A stretch of 64,000 bases of DNA from Bacteroidota bacterium (GCA_030680835.1 JAUXUD010000047.1:1-64000); one strand, 5' to 3'; positions 54,298 to 63,939 are shown, counted from the stretch's first letter. Program-made: numbers and translations. The notes: generated by a model from the sequence alone, not told the origin.

Positions 54298-54381
54298 TGA
54301 GGTATGAGGTATGAGTTATTAGGTATGAGCAAAAATATATTTACTTATACCTCATACCTTATACCTCATACCTCATACCTT
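54298..54381. repeat. Heptamer repeat inverted pair between convergent genes
   Basis: About four units of TGAGGTA type (54298-54329) face five complementary units (54346-54381) across an AT-rich loop of about 16 bases. The pair lies between the stop codons of the PolX-like gene and phaC and probably acts as a terminator in both directions. It is the same family as 1951-2029. Confidence 0.85.
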
Positions 54382-54382
54382 C

Positions 54383-55435
54383 TTAAGACCTATCCGACAC
54401 CCATTTTGCAACTTTGGGGCCGAGTTCTTTTTGCGATTTTGTGCCTACAAATACACCAATATGACCGCCCGGAAATGCATACTCTTCTTTGTCTTTTGAA
54501 CCTATGGCTTTCATAATGGGTATACTTGATGAATTGGGAATAATAGTATCACCCGTTGCATAAATATTCAGGAAGGGCATGGTAATATTTTTAAGGTTTA
54601 CTTTTTTACCGCCAATCTCCAATTCCCCCTTTATTAACTTGTTATCGCGCCATAAATCCTTAATGTATTTGCGGAATAATTCACCGGCTAAATCCGGACA
54701 ATCATTTTTCCATTTTTCCATACGCAGGAAATTAGTAAGTTTTTCTTCATCCTGCATCAAATCAACCATACCCAGAAATTTGCTGATTTCAGAACTGGGT
54801 TTCAGGGAACCAAATCCTGCATTTAACATATCAGCAGGGATTATACCCAAACTGTCAACCATTGCATCCACATCAATGTCCTTGGTCCATTGATACAGCA
54901 TGCACTCGTTGCCGCTAAAATCAAATGGGGCTACAAAAACGGAAAGGGTTTTAAATTTTTCGGGAAATAATGCCGCATATATTGTACTGAAAGTACCACT
55001 CTGACAAATACCCATCATGTGAATTTTGGGATTTTTAGTTGATTTTCTTACGAAATCAACGGCATCACCTAAAAATCCCAGGATATAATCTTCCATGGTT
55101 AAATACCGGTGCTGGCGTTGCGGATAACCCCAATCCAGTATGTATATATCCAATCCTTCATCCAGTAATTTTTTCATTAAACTGCGGTCTGGCTGTAAGT
55201 CCAGTACATCATGCCTGTTCATAACCGCAAAAGATACCAAAACGGGAATTTTACAGGTGGCCGGAGTTTCGCGCCGGTAGTGATATAATTTTACCAAATC
55301 ACTTTGCCATACCAAATCTTTTGGGGTCATTGCCACTTCTACTTCTTCTACCCGTGAAAGAACCTCATAACCCCTGACAATTTTTTCACTGGTTTTAGTC
55401 ATCTCCTCCATCATTCCATTAACATTAACATTCAT
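54383..55435 (-). CDS. phaC: Class III polyhydroxyalkanoate synthase catalytic subunit
   Basis: PhaC (350 residues) polymerises (R)-3-hydroxyacyl-CoA into polyhydroxyalkanoate. The length is that of class III enzymes (about 355), not class I/II (about 560). The lipase-like box GICQSG gives nucleophile Cys144; Asp296 (TGDTIIP) and His325 (GGHIGVF) complete the triad. The spacing is close to that of the Allochromatium enzyme (149/302/331). Its partner subunit PhaE is encoded directly upstream, as class III requires. A separate promoter lies in front of it (55450-55480), after a terminator hairpin that follows phaE. Confidence 0.93.
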   Translation of the reverse strand: MNVNVNGMMEEMTKTSEKIVRGYEVLSRVEEVEVAMTPKDLVWQSDLVKLYHYRRETPATCKIPVLVSFAVMNRHDVLDLQPDRSLMKKLLDEGLDIYILDWGYPQRQHRYLTMEDYILGFLGDAVDFVRKSTKNPKIHMMGICQSGTFSTIYAALFPEKFKTLSVFVAPFDFSGNECMLYQWTKDIDVDAMVDSLGIIPADMLNAGFGSLKPSSEISKFLGMVDLMQDEEKLTNFLRMEKWKNDCPDLAGELFRKYIKDLWRDNKLIKGELEIGGKKVNLKNITMPFLNIYATGDTIIPNSSSIPIMKAIGSKDKEEYAFPGGHIGVFVGTKSQKELGPKVAKWVSDRS

Positions 55436-55449
55436 ATTTGCTGTTTTAA

Positions 55450-55480
55450 AAAATTTATTTTATATCGTTTATTACCCAAA
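55450..55480 (-). promoter_or_regulatory. Promoter of phaC
   Basis: On the - strand, TTTG (55477-55480), a 19-base spacer and TAAATTTT (55450-55457) match TTTG-N19-TAnnTTTG with one mismatch at the last base. phaC starts 14 bases downstream. It allows phaC expression independent of phaE. Confidence 0.6.
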
Positions 55481-55510
55481 TTTGTGGGTTCAATATAGTT
55501 TTTTTTACTA

Positions 55511-55554
55511 TTAAAAAGCCACAGATTGTTGGATGTATTCCAAAAATCTGCGGC
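55511..55554 (-). terminator. Hairpin terminator or attenuator between phaE and phaC
   Basis: GCCGCAGATT and AATCTGTGGC (55554-55518 on the - strand) form a 10-bp stem with one G-U pair. Inside is a second stem, TGGA/TCCA. TTTTT follows at once on the - strand. It lies 24 bases after the phaE stop codon, so phaE transcripts should end or be thinned out here. Confidence 0.8.
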
Positions 55555-55578
55555 CTTCAATTTAAGCAAACCCTAAAC

Positions 55579-56880
55579 CTATGCGTTTTTAGAAGTTTTT
55601 TTTGCAGATTTCGGGGCTTCAACTACCGGTTCAATATCGTTATCAATTTGCTTTTCGAGAATATTGATCCGTTTTTTTAATTCGTAAATGGTTTTATACA
55701 ATTCATCCATCTCAGTACGATTAATCAATGGCAAATGACTCATTGCTTTTTCCATCTGGATTTCAATTTGCTTTTTCAGGGTTAATTGCAAAGTACTTAC
55801 TTCACTCATTAATTTAGAATATTCTTCAGTTTCGAACAAGGTTACAAATTGCTTGTCGTTAATGTTCAGCCAATCCTGATATACATTCATGAAGGTACTT
55901 AAATCATCTCCCTTACGCATTTTTGTATACAAGTCTTCAGATAATGTTTCCATTGCCTTTACCCCATTGGTATACATCATGTATTGCAACTGGGCATTTT
56001 TCAGGTTATAAACATTCATCATATTACTGATTTCCTTAATGGCTTCCATTTGCTGCTTATTGCTGTTATTCGGCATTAATTTGGTTAATGGAGCAAACGT
56101 ATTGTTCATTTGGGTGAACCAATTGTTGTAGTTTGTTAATGCGGCACCAAACATATCGTTAGGCATCATATTGTTCATTTGGGTGTTCATCATGTTTTTC
56201 ATGTTGTCAAACATTCCCTTGTTTGAATCCATCATGTTTCCCATGGTATTTTTAAGGTTGGCAGCAGCATCTGTCATCATGTTTTTCATGAAGTCGGGTT
56301 GCATATTGAACATTTTGTCCATCAATTCCTTAAATTTTTCGTTGTTAAATGTTTGCTTAAACAATTCAGGTGTATAGGTTTTATCCTGTAAGCTTTTCAA
56401 TACCGGCATCATAAACTCATACACTTTGGTGTACATCTCGGCATTGTTAAATAAACCACTGAAGGTATCTTTTGAAGTTCCTTTATTGAAGTTATTCAAC
56501 AATTCCTGATAAGAAGTGGTCAGTGTGTTTTTCCATGCGTTAAAAATATTCATCATGCCGTTCAAGTCTTTATTTATTGCCATGTCAGGCATTCCTTTAA
56601 ACATATTCTGGTTCATTTCCTGCCAATTTTTAGCAATGTTCATTTGTGTGGTCATCCAATTGTTAAAAAATTCAAACGCATGCATATTTTTATGCACTCC
56701 CGGTGCCTGATTAAACCATGCCATCTGGCTATCATACCATTTTTTGAATACATCAGAGTTAAAGTCAACATTACCTCCGTTGGTAAAGGCTTTTTGCATA
56801 GTTTCGGCCACGTTGGTAAAAGATTCGGCTGCTTGTTTTTGCATATCAGCAAAATTTTCAAACATGTTTTTGTTTTCCAT
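55579..56880 (-). CDS. phaE: Class III polyhydroxyalkanoate synthase subunit PhaE
   Basis: PhaE (433 residues) is the non-catalytic partner that activates class III PhaC and binds the granule surface. The protein is all-helical and unusually rich in Met, Asn, Phe and Lys. The C-terminal part has a heptad-like segment (about residues 388-412, with IYELKKRINILEKQI) as in other PhaE proteins, then a short Lys/Pro tail. It is longer than typical PhaE (about 360), through Met/Asn-rich sequence in the middle (about 180-260). Assignment rests on fold type plus the adjacent class III phaC. Confidence 0.82.
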   Translation of the reverse strand: MENKNMFENFADMQKQAAESFTNVAETMQKAFTNGGNVDFNSDVFKKWYDSQMAWFNQAPGVHKNMHAFEFFNNWMTTQMNIAKNWQEMNQNMFKGMPDMAINKDLNGMMNIFNAWKNTLTTSYQELLNNFNKGTSKDTFSGLFNNAEMYTKVYEFMMPVLKSLQDKTYTPELFKQTFNNEKFKELMDKMFNMQPDFMKNMMTDAAANLKNTMGNMMDSNKGMFDNMKNMMNTQMNNMMPNDMFGAALTNYNNWFTQMNNTFAPLTKLMPNNSNKQQMEAIKEISNMMNVYNLKNAQLQYMMYTNGVKAMETLSEDLYTKMRKGDDLSTFMNVYQDWLNINDKQFVTLFETEEYSKLMSEVSTLQLTLKKQIEIQMEKAMSHLPLINRTEMDELYKTIYELKKRINILEKQIDNDIEPVVEAPKSAKKTSKNA

Positions 56881-56937
56881 TTTATATAGGTATTATTGTT
56901 CTAAAATCAGTCATTCAGGTTCTGCTGAAATCGGGCG

Positions 56938-56966
56938 CAAAATTAAACCAATTTATTTATTTCCAA
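56938..56966 (-). promoter_or_regulatory. Promoter of phaE
   Basis: On the - strand, TTG (56964-56966), an 18-base spacer and TAATTTTG (56938-56945) resemble the Bacteroidota promoter: the -7 element is perfect and the spacer is one base short. phaE begins 57 bases downstream. Confidence 0.55.
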
Positions 56967-57127
56967 TAGGGCAAATGTTAATTAATTGCAATCCCTCCAA
57001 ATGCAGCCACTATCTAGGCAAGAAACTTTTCTGATATTTGTCAACGCGTTCACCGTTAGCTCTTTTTTCATAAAAAAAGTTGACTTTTGACAATAAATTG
57101 TCACATTCGCATCAAAATTTTAAAACC

Positions 57128-57544
57128 ATGAACGCACCAAAAATCGGAGATGTTTTTACACACGACATCACCTACACCCAAAAACAAGTTGATTTATATG
57201 CACAAATCAGCGGAGATTTGAATCCCTTACACACAAACCCGGAAATTGCCAAAACCGGTATGTTTGGCCGCTGCATTATCCATGGTCATTTCAGCGCCAG
57301 TGTTTTTACCAAGGTATTTGGCACCTTGCTCTATGCCGATGGTCATATATACATGAAACAAAATACTATATTCTTAAAACCCATGTTTGTAGATACTCCC
57401 TATCAGGCAATTATTATTGTTAAAGAAATATTCCCCGAAAAAAACCGGGTTTTATACGAAACCAAAGTAATCGATGCCGCCACCGGAGCAGAAACCATTA
57501 CCGGTGAAGCCTTGCTAATGAATAAGAAATTTTATGTTTGGTAA
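57128..57544 (+). CDS. phaJ: MaoC-type (R)-enoyl-CoA hydratase (PhaJ-like)
   Basis: The 138-residue hot-dog fold hydratase of the MaoC family shows the hydratase 2 signature as SGDLNPLH, with catalytic Asp and His, followed by the GRCIIHGHF block. PhaJ converts trans-2-enoyl-CoA from beta-oxidation into (R)-3-hydroxyacyl-CoA, the monomer for PhaC. It is divergent from phaE, so a pha cluster (phaJ, phaE, phaC) is formed. The ATG at 57128 is chosen over the frame start at 57080 because it begins the family N-terminus. Other MaoC hydratases cannot be fully excluded. Confidence 0.82.
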   Translation: MNAPKIGDVFTHDITYTQKQVDLYAQISGDLNPLHTNPEIAKTGMFGRCIIHGHFSASVFTKVFGTLLYADGHIYMKQNTIFLKPMFVDTPYQAIIIVKEIFPEKNRVLYETKVIDAATGAETITGEALLMNKKFYVW

Positions 57545-57575
57545 TGATTGATTTCAGATTTTGCAAAACTTAACC

Positions 57576-60500
57576 CTAACGCATCAAATAAATCTTCCCG
57601 GTTTTGCCAGTAAAAAAGCTTGATTCCTCCTTGGCTGTGGTGTTACGACGCTCCAATTCCTTACCTTCAATACGCGTATAAACCTGATACAAATAAACCC
57701 CGTTCGCCAGGCGGTCTCCGTATTCGTCGGTACCATCCCAGGCAAACTCGCTGATGTTATTGCCAATGTGAATGGGACCAAATTCATCTTTGCGAATTTC
57801 CCTCACAATCCTGCCACTTATGGTCAAAATTCTTACCATTAACTGATCGGGTACTTTACTGCCGGTTAAGGTAAATACAAATCGCATACTGGTGGTAAAC
57901 GGATTGGGGTACGGATAAAAATGCGTGATGCTGGTTTTGTTGATTACTTCAAAGTCAACGCTGTATTCATTGGCTCCTGCCTTATTGCCACTGGCATCAA
58001 TCGACTGTACTTTTAAGGTATAATACTTTCCATCTTTTAAATGAGTGGGTGAATACTGTAATACGGCTGTATTTTGTTTATCCGTAGCCGGGAAAAACTG
58101 CACCCTTGCATCGGTAAAATGAATGCGTTCAAAATCTGAATCCGGGGTTTTAAAATACAAAGCAAAAGTTCCGGTATCGTTTTGCAACAGAAATTTATTT
58201 TGGTCTGATGAGCTAATACGGATAATTGGATTGGGAGAAACAATATCCCTGTTAAAGATGCGCTGCCCATCAAAGGTTACATCCAGAAACGGACTTTTAT
58301 CATCGTTTTTTATCGTAAATTCCTGATCAAAAAAATTGTTGTTATAATTGATTTCAGGTACTTGCTTGTCGGAATTAATTTTAACAGTTAACCTGTGTTT
58401 CCCATTTAAAGTATTAGTTGGAATTTTCTTTTTTAATAAAGTAGTATTTCCGGCTTCGATGCTTCCTAATTTCTCAAGTAGTCCATATTTTACAATCCTG
58501 TTTTCATCGCTTATTTCAACCGAAACCAGACTGCTGTCAAATACCGAATATCCGATATTCTTTACGGGTAATGTAAATTGCAAAGTATCTCCCTGATCAA
58601 TCAGTTCTTTATAAAACGAAAACGCATTGTTTTTTTCAACTGTTACTTCCGTTGCCGGTTCAAAATTTACCTGCCAGTTGCCAAACTGCAAGGGGGTTCT
58701 TGAATTGCTGTCGATATTAAATAGCTGAAGTTTCAGGTTTGGAAATAATTTGGCATCAATAAAATTCAATGCAATTTTATTACCTGTCAAATTTTGTAAC
58801 AAAACAGTGTCTTTGCCATCTTTACTCACTCCATTAATTTGCCACCACCATCTGCCTGTTGGATTTTTATCTTCATCAATCAAATTAATTTGTGCTTCAG
58901 CATAACTTTTAGCCGGCCCAACCAATGCCGATGTAAAATCGCCCTGATGCCATTTAAAAGTAAAATACTTTGTTACCTTAAAGCTTGTATCTGATGAAGT
59001 AGTAGCATAATACATGGTATCTTCGGCAGCAGAACCTATCGCATCGCCCTTCTTACCAAGAACCGCCCAGGCAGTATTAAAGCTTTGCACATGTTCAATT
59101 TTGGAAGAACCAATTTGTGAAAACAAGGTTTTTGTATTCGCACTCCAGTTTTCAATATTGGTTCCATATCTTGAAAACATGGCTACAATATATCCCTGAG
59201 GTACCGAATCAATCAATCGTTTTAAATCGGCTTCACCCTGCGTAGTATTGGTATTAAAAGGATAATAACGAACACTCTGAGACTGCTTATTGGCCTGAAC
59301 ATAGGCACAATTAAACGGATAATTGGGGAGTTCGTAAGGGAACTCAACCTGGAATGGTTCAAATACCAGTACCACAACACCACTTGAAATACATGCGCCC
59401 ACAGCTGCATTTAAACGGTATGGAATAATAACACCCATATTGCTATGATCCCACCTCTTATTTTCAATGCCCAAAGCCAGTTCATTATCGGCAAATTCAA
59501 TTTTTTGCAGACTGTCGTTAAACTGAATAAAATTGCCGGCTGTAACATTCTTTATCTGCTCATATTTACTCTGCCGCCAACCACTTGCACCATTAACGAT
59601 ATGAGTAAAGCTTTGCGTTACCCATACCCCACCTTCTTTTTCGGGAACATTTAATCGCGAGCGCCAGTAAAATACTGTGGAATCATTTCCGGGAATTTTC
59701 TTTTTCCAGGAAATCAAAGCAGAACCGGTAACCTCAACCGAATCGAAAAAAGAACTTACAGGAGAAAAATTCAGACTGGTATCTATTTCAAAAATACAGG
59801 AGACTTTGATTGCCGATAAATTGTTGTTTTGAACGATAAATTCTACAGTATCCGTGTTTATAATTGCATAGTTATAGGGCATTAAAGCCTGTATGCCACT
59901 TCCTGGAATAAAATAAGAAATGTTTGCATTGTTATTACCAAAATTTATTTCATCAGCAACATGATCTTTGTTAATCTGAATGTTAAATTTATTCTCTCCG
60001 ATTTCAGTTTTCTTCAGAGAACGTATCCAAAAATAAAAGGTATCCAAATAAAAAGGAGCCGTTATTTTTATGCCCGGATAATTAATCGTTTTGTTATCAG
60101 GAAGAGTGCGGTTACAGTGTATGGTAATGGTATCACCCGTAGCTTTGGCCAGATTTTTAATAATAACCCCAATGGCTAATGAATCATTTTGAATGGTTGC
60201 ATTTTTTGGGCTGATAAATAAATCCGGATCCTGAATTTCATAATCGGCCAAGGCGGGTGCATACAGTATAATAGCCGGATCGCCCTGATACATTAATTGC
60301 AAGGCATGTGAGCGTGAAAAAACATCATTGGATGCACCGGTTATTTCAAGTGTAGTTTTTAAATTGATTCCTACAGGTAAACCATATCCCGGTCCACTAA
60401 TCTGACTATAAAACCGGTTCATCTGTATTTCGAGATTGTTGGTAAACGTTAAATTGGAATGTGCCAGCCATCCTATTGCTCCCTTTGATTGTGCACACAA

Positions 60501-62579
60501 ATAATCTTTTCCATAAATAAGCCCCGAACCCAATGGATCCACATCACTGGCATTTCCAATGTTACATCCGTTAAAGTAATAGAAAGTATATCGGTTTGTT
60601 GTTTTCAAATCTCCTATTGAACCAAAATCCATATCCAAAACCGATAAGGAACCATGCCCATAAAAAGTCATAAAATTAATCCCTGAATTTAATTTGTCAA
60701 TCAAAACCCCTTTTAAATCAGGATCAACAGGAGCGGTGGTTGTTTTGTAATAAGCATTAACTTTTGCACCCACCGGTTTATTTTTAACGAAACCTGCAAT
60801 TGAATTTAATTGATTTCTAAATTGTGTTTGGAAGGAAATATCTTCACCACCACTCAAATGCAAATAATTCTTCCGCCATATCTGAACCGAATCCGGATTG
60901 GTTTCATAATATTTAACTTTATCAAGGTAATTTTGTGCTTCCTCATTGCTGGCTGCAGGAACTCTGCCTGTTGCAATAGAAGGTGCCCCGGTATTTTGTT
61001 CAAATCCATTGGTAAATAAATTGTCGGATGAAGGCACACCGATTGCAGGTACCAGGTTCATTGTAAAATTTGCTGCTGATGTTTTAATTAAATTGTTTTG
61101 ATACCCTCTGCCCAACAACAGTAAAAACTTTGGCTTATTACTTTGCGCTGTAAACAAATGCCGGCAAAATCTCCGGATGGCTAAGGGATGCGGATTGCCG
61201 TATGTGTAATAATCATATAATTCTCCCGAATACGTTAAGAGGGTATTATATTTTTTACTCCGGTATGCCTGGTAATTCAGTGCAGCATTCGCAAGTATTG
61301 GATGTGATATGATTAAGTATTCAAAGTTGGAACCCGGATTGATTTGCGGAAATAGTACAGGTCTGATTGCCGGAAATGTTAAAATCTCGGTTTCATCCAC
61401 AACAAACATTTGCCTTCTCAAAGAGGTAAATGGCAGCAATGCATTAAACAGGTTTCCGCTTTTTAAACCTTCTACCCTTCTATCATTTGTAAGATCCAAA
61501 AGCAAGGGATTGCTTTTGGTATAGTTGTTAAACTGAATCAGTGTTTTTGCTGCAGGAATTGGATTTTTCAACCCGAATCTATCCGGCTTATTGGCTGCCT
61601 GATTGCTTCTTACATAATTTAGTTTAATATAGGAAACTCCAATAAAATCGGAGCCTACCGACAAATCATTAACTACCTGAATGTTTATGATTGTTGAATC
61701 TCCGATTAACCCCGAACTTAAATTTCTTACCCATAGATGCTCGCCATAACCCCTGAACGTTGAATCGATAACCAGAGCCGGACTGATTCCGTTTTGTGAA
61801 ACAAAAACTTTGATATGATGGTTTGGAAGATTGGGGTCATTGAGAAAAAAATCGGATGAACCCACCACTTTTATTTCCAGATACGCGTTTTGTAAATTGG
61901 CCGCATTGGGTGTTTTAAAGGTATAATTTCTTTGCTCTCCCAAACCAATCAGCGAACTGATCATTCCTTCGGCATCGCCATACTCCGAGAGATAATATTT
62001 GGTACTTGCAGGCACAAAAGTTCCATAATAATAATCTTCCTGAGGTGTAATAAATTGTTCTGTTTCGTAATAGGGTTCAGGCGTAAATGACGAATAATCA
62101 TTATCGGTAAAAGGCAAAAATCTTTTTCCGGTTTGAACCGAAGTATCCGGTAATACAGTAAGAAAATAATAAGCTGTATCTGAAAACAAACTACGCAATG
62201 TGTGCGGTTGTTCTATCGGCGTGCGATATAATTCCTTGTCGAGTATTCCGTCGTTAGGCTCAGCATATAATTCCAAAAAATCGATTCCATTAAAAACGCC
62301 GTCACTTTGACCATTAATAAAAACTGCCTGTTCAATCCCATTTTTAAATACCTGTATTCGTTTTGGGTCAATATTAATGAGCGAAACGCCCCTTGCCGCC
62401 AAACCAGCAGAATCTATCCTGTAGAGCCCATTCTGTGCAATTTTAAATTTATAATACGGTTGATATTTTTTGATCCATTCAAACCCAAATTGTTGTGCAT
62501 GTAAATTAAACCCTATGCAAAAAAAAACTGCTAAAATAAACTTTAATAAAAGCACACTATTTGGCCGGCGTTTATTCAT
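57576..62579 (-). CDS. porU2: PorU2-type C25 peptidase family protein
   Basis: The 1667-residue exported protein has a signal peptide (ends near LHAQ). The N-terminal beta region (about 30-380) precedes a gingipain-like C25 peptidase domain (about 400-790), with catalytic His642 (YGHGS) and Cys672 (FNGCNIGN). Several beta-sandwich domains follow, then a C-terminal FlgD-like Ig domain (about 1560-1650), which resembles a T9SS sorting region (YPYPNPF) but lacks its usual basic end. PorU is the sortase that removes cargo sorting signals and links them to lipopolysaccharide; the longer PorU2 form is a putative second sortase. It overlaps creD by 8 bases. Confidence 0.83.
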   Translation of the reverse strand: MNKRRPNSVLLLKFILAVFFCIGFNLHAQQFGFEWIKKYQPYYKFKIAQNGLYRIDSAGLAARGVSLINIDPKRIQVFKNGIEQAVFINGQSDGVFNGIDFLELYAEPNDGILDKELYRTPIEQPHTLRSLFSDTAYYFLTVLPDTSVQTGKRFLPFTDNDYSSFTPEPYYETEQFITPQEDYYYGTFVPASTKYYLSEYGDAEGMISSLIGLGEQRNYTFKTPNAANLQNAYLEIKVVGSSDFFLNDPNLPNHHIKVFVSQNGISPALVIDSTFRGYGEHLWVRNLSSGLIGDSTIINIQVVNDLSVGSDFIGVSYIKLNYVRSNQAANKPDRFGLKNPIPAAKTLIQFNNYTKSNPLLLDLTNDRRVEGLKSGNLFNALLPFTSLRRQMFVVDETEILTFPAIRPVLFPQINPGSNFEYLIISHPILANAALNYQAYRSKKYNTLLTYSGELYDYYTYGNPHPLAIRRFCRHLFTAQSNKPKFLLLLGRGYQNNLIKTSAANFTMNLVPAIGVPSSDNLFTNGFEQNTGAPSIATGRVPAASNEEAQNYLDKVKYYETNPDSVQIWRKNYLHLSGGEDISFQTQFRNQLNSIAGFVKNKPVGAKVNAYYKTTTAPVDPDLKGVLIDKLNSGINFMTFYGHGSLSVLDMDFGSIGDLKTTNRYTFYYFNGCNIGNASDVDPLGSGLIYGKDYLCAQSKGAIGWLAHSNLTFTNNLEIQMNRFYSQISGPGYGLPVGINLKTTLEITGASNDVFSRSHALQLMYQGDPAIILYAPALADYEIQDPDLFISPKNATIQNDSLAIGVIIKNLAKATGDTITIHCNRTLPDNKTINYPGIKITAPFYLDTFYFWIRSLKKTEIGENKFNIQINKDHVADEINFGNNNANISYFIPGSGIQALMPYNYAIINTDTVEFIVQNNNLSAIKVSCIFEIDTSLNFSPVSSFFDSVEVTGSALISWKKKIPGNDSTVFYWRSRLNVPEKEGGVWVTQSFTHIVNGASGWRQSKYEQIKNVTAGNFIQFNDSLQKIEFADNELALGIENKRWDHSNMGVIIPYRLNAAVGACISSGVVVLVFEPFQVEFPYELPNYPFNCAYVQANKQSQSVRYYPFNTNTTQGEADLKRLIDSVPQGYIVAMFSRYGTNIENWSANTKTLFSQIGSSKIEHVQSFNTAWAVLGKKGDAIGSAAEDTMYYATTSSDTSFKVTKYFTFKWHQGDFTSALVGPAKSYAEAQINLIDEDKNPTGRWWWQINGVSKDGKDTVLLQNLTGNKIALNFIDAKLFPNLKLQLFNIDSNSRTPLQFGNWQVNFEPATEVTVEKNNAFSFYKELIDQGDTLQFTLPVKNIGYSVFDSSLVSVEISDENRIVKYGLLEKLGSIEAGNTTLLKKKIPTNTLNGKHRLTVKINSDKQVPEINYNNNFFDQEFTIKNDDKSPFLDVTFDGQRIFNRDIVSPNPIIRISSSDQNKFLLQNDTGTFALYFKTPDSDFERIHFTDARVQFFPATDKQNTAVLQYSPTHLKDGKYYTLKVQSIDASGNKAGANEYSVDFEVINKTSITHFYPYPNPFTTSMRFVFTLTGSKVPDQLMVRILTISGRIVREIRKDEFGPIHIGNNISEFAWDGTDEYGDRLANGVYLYQVYTRIEGKELERRNTTAKEESSFFTGKTGKIYLMR

Positions 62580-63939
62580 TGCGGTTGATTTTATACCAAT
62601 TAATATTTCGTGTCAGATACATTATCAGCGCAAGTATCACCAGCAGTCCCAGACTACCAAATAATAAGGAATAATCTTCAAGCTGTAACAGGGAATAGAA
62701 AAATGCATAGAGTGTTATAAAAATTAAACCTACGATAGCGGTTAATTTCAAGTTCTTTAATATATAAGCTGAATAGGAAATTTCAAGCGCAATGATAGCA
62801 AGACTTGAAATCAGATAAGCATAATCAAATTTGACATGCTCACTGATTGATAAAAGTAACACATAGAACAAAACAATTCCAAAACCTATTAATAAATACT
62901 GTAAAGGATGAATCCGTTTTTTGTTTAACACTTCAACAAAGAAAAAAGTCAAAAAAGTCAGCAGAATAAACATCACATTATATTTTGCAGAGCGCATTGT
63001 TTTTTGATATTCATCAATGGGTAACAATAATTTTACCCCAAATGCTGATTTGGCAGTCTGATCTTTTTCAACTTCGCCATCTTCTGAATAATGTGAAATA
63101 AAGGAACCGGTTCCCTGCTGCGGATAATTTCTGTTTAATTCCAACACTTTCCAACTGGCTTTAAACCCTTCCTGACTAATTTCACGCTGGTCGGGTAAAA
63201 AATTTCCATCAAAGCTGGGACTCGGCCAGGCAGAAATTAAGTTCACAACAGTTACTTTACCCAAAGGTAAAAAGTGCAGATATTTACTCCCGTTTAAATC
63301 CAGGGTAAATTGAAAATCATATAACAATTCAGGGTCAACAGAAGCAGGTGCGCTAATTCCTGAAATAAATAAATCATTTGATTCTACTCCGGGTTGAAAA
63401 GGAATTTTTTTTCCGTTTAGTTCAAGCAGGACCGACTCATTAATACCCTTCATATCACTGATGCCCATGTTGAAAAAAGCATTGTTAAATTGCAGTTTCT
63501 CCATTGGAATTTTTAATAATTCAGGTTTTAACTTATTAAACTTTCCCTTTATGGTGAGCTTGCTCTGATAAAGCATGACAACATAAATACCCCGATATCT
63601 TTTTTCCGGAATAATTTTTCCATCAACAAATAATTCATCCGGCAAAAAATGAGCATATCTTGTTTCGGTACCTTTTGTTCCGTTTTCATATTTTACTTCC
63701 GTAAAATAGGGCACAGTAAGTACCAGACCACCTAATGTCTGTTCTCCTCCCCATTTTTCAGTGATTTCATTTTGAGCGTCATTTCTTAATTCCTGACGTT
63801 CATATATAAGACCACTGATCATACCTGAAGGTATCAGGAGAATGAGAATAAAAATTCCAATGGTAAAAAGTTTCAGCATGATTGAACCTTTTACCCAATT
63901 GTTGAACCGATCAAAAAAGGCAGGATTTTTCTCTTCCAT
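62572..63939 (-). CDS. creD: CreD-like inner-membrane protein
   Basis: The 455-residue CreD family protein (inner membrane, linked to envelope stress and beta-lactam tolerance in Proteobacteria) has one N-terminal helix (about residues 20-42). A large periplasmic domain follows (about 45-305), with GLVLTVPYFTE early and FLPLGKVTVVN later. Five to six C-terminal helices (about 310-450) complete it. Its stop overlaps the PorU2 start, so the two are co-transcribed. The upstream 60 bases to the window end show no clear promoter. Confidence 0.88.
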   Translation of the reverse strand: MEEKNPAFFDRFNNWVKGSIMLKLFTIGIFILILLIPSGMISGLIYERQELRNDAQNEITEKWGGEQTLGGLVLTVPYFTEVKYENGTKGTETRYAHFLPDELFVDGKIIPEKRYRGIYVVMLYQSKLTIKGKFNKLKPELLKIPMEKLQFNNAFFNMGISDMKGINESVLLELNGKKIPFQPGVESNDLFISGISAPASVDPELLYDFQFTLDLNGSKYLHFLPLGKVTVVNLISAWPSPSFDGNFLPDQREISQEGFKASWKVLELNRNYPQQGTGSFISHYSEDGEVEKDQTAKSAFGVKLLLPIDEYQKTMRSAKYNVMFILLTFLTFFFVEVLNKKRIHPLQYLLIGFGIVLFYVLLLSISEHVKFDYAYLISSLAIIALEISYSAYILKNLKLTAIVGLIFITLYAFFYSLLQLEDYSLLFGSLGLLVILALIMYLTRNINWYKINRNE

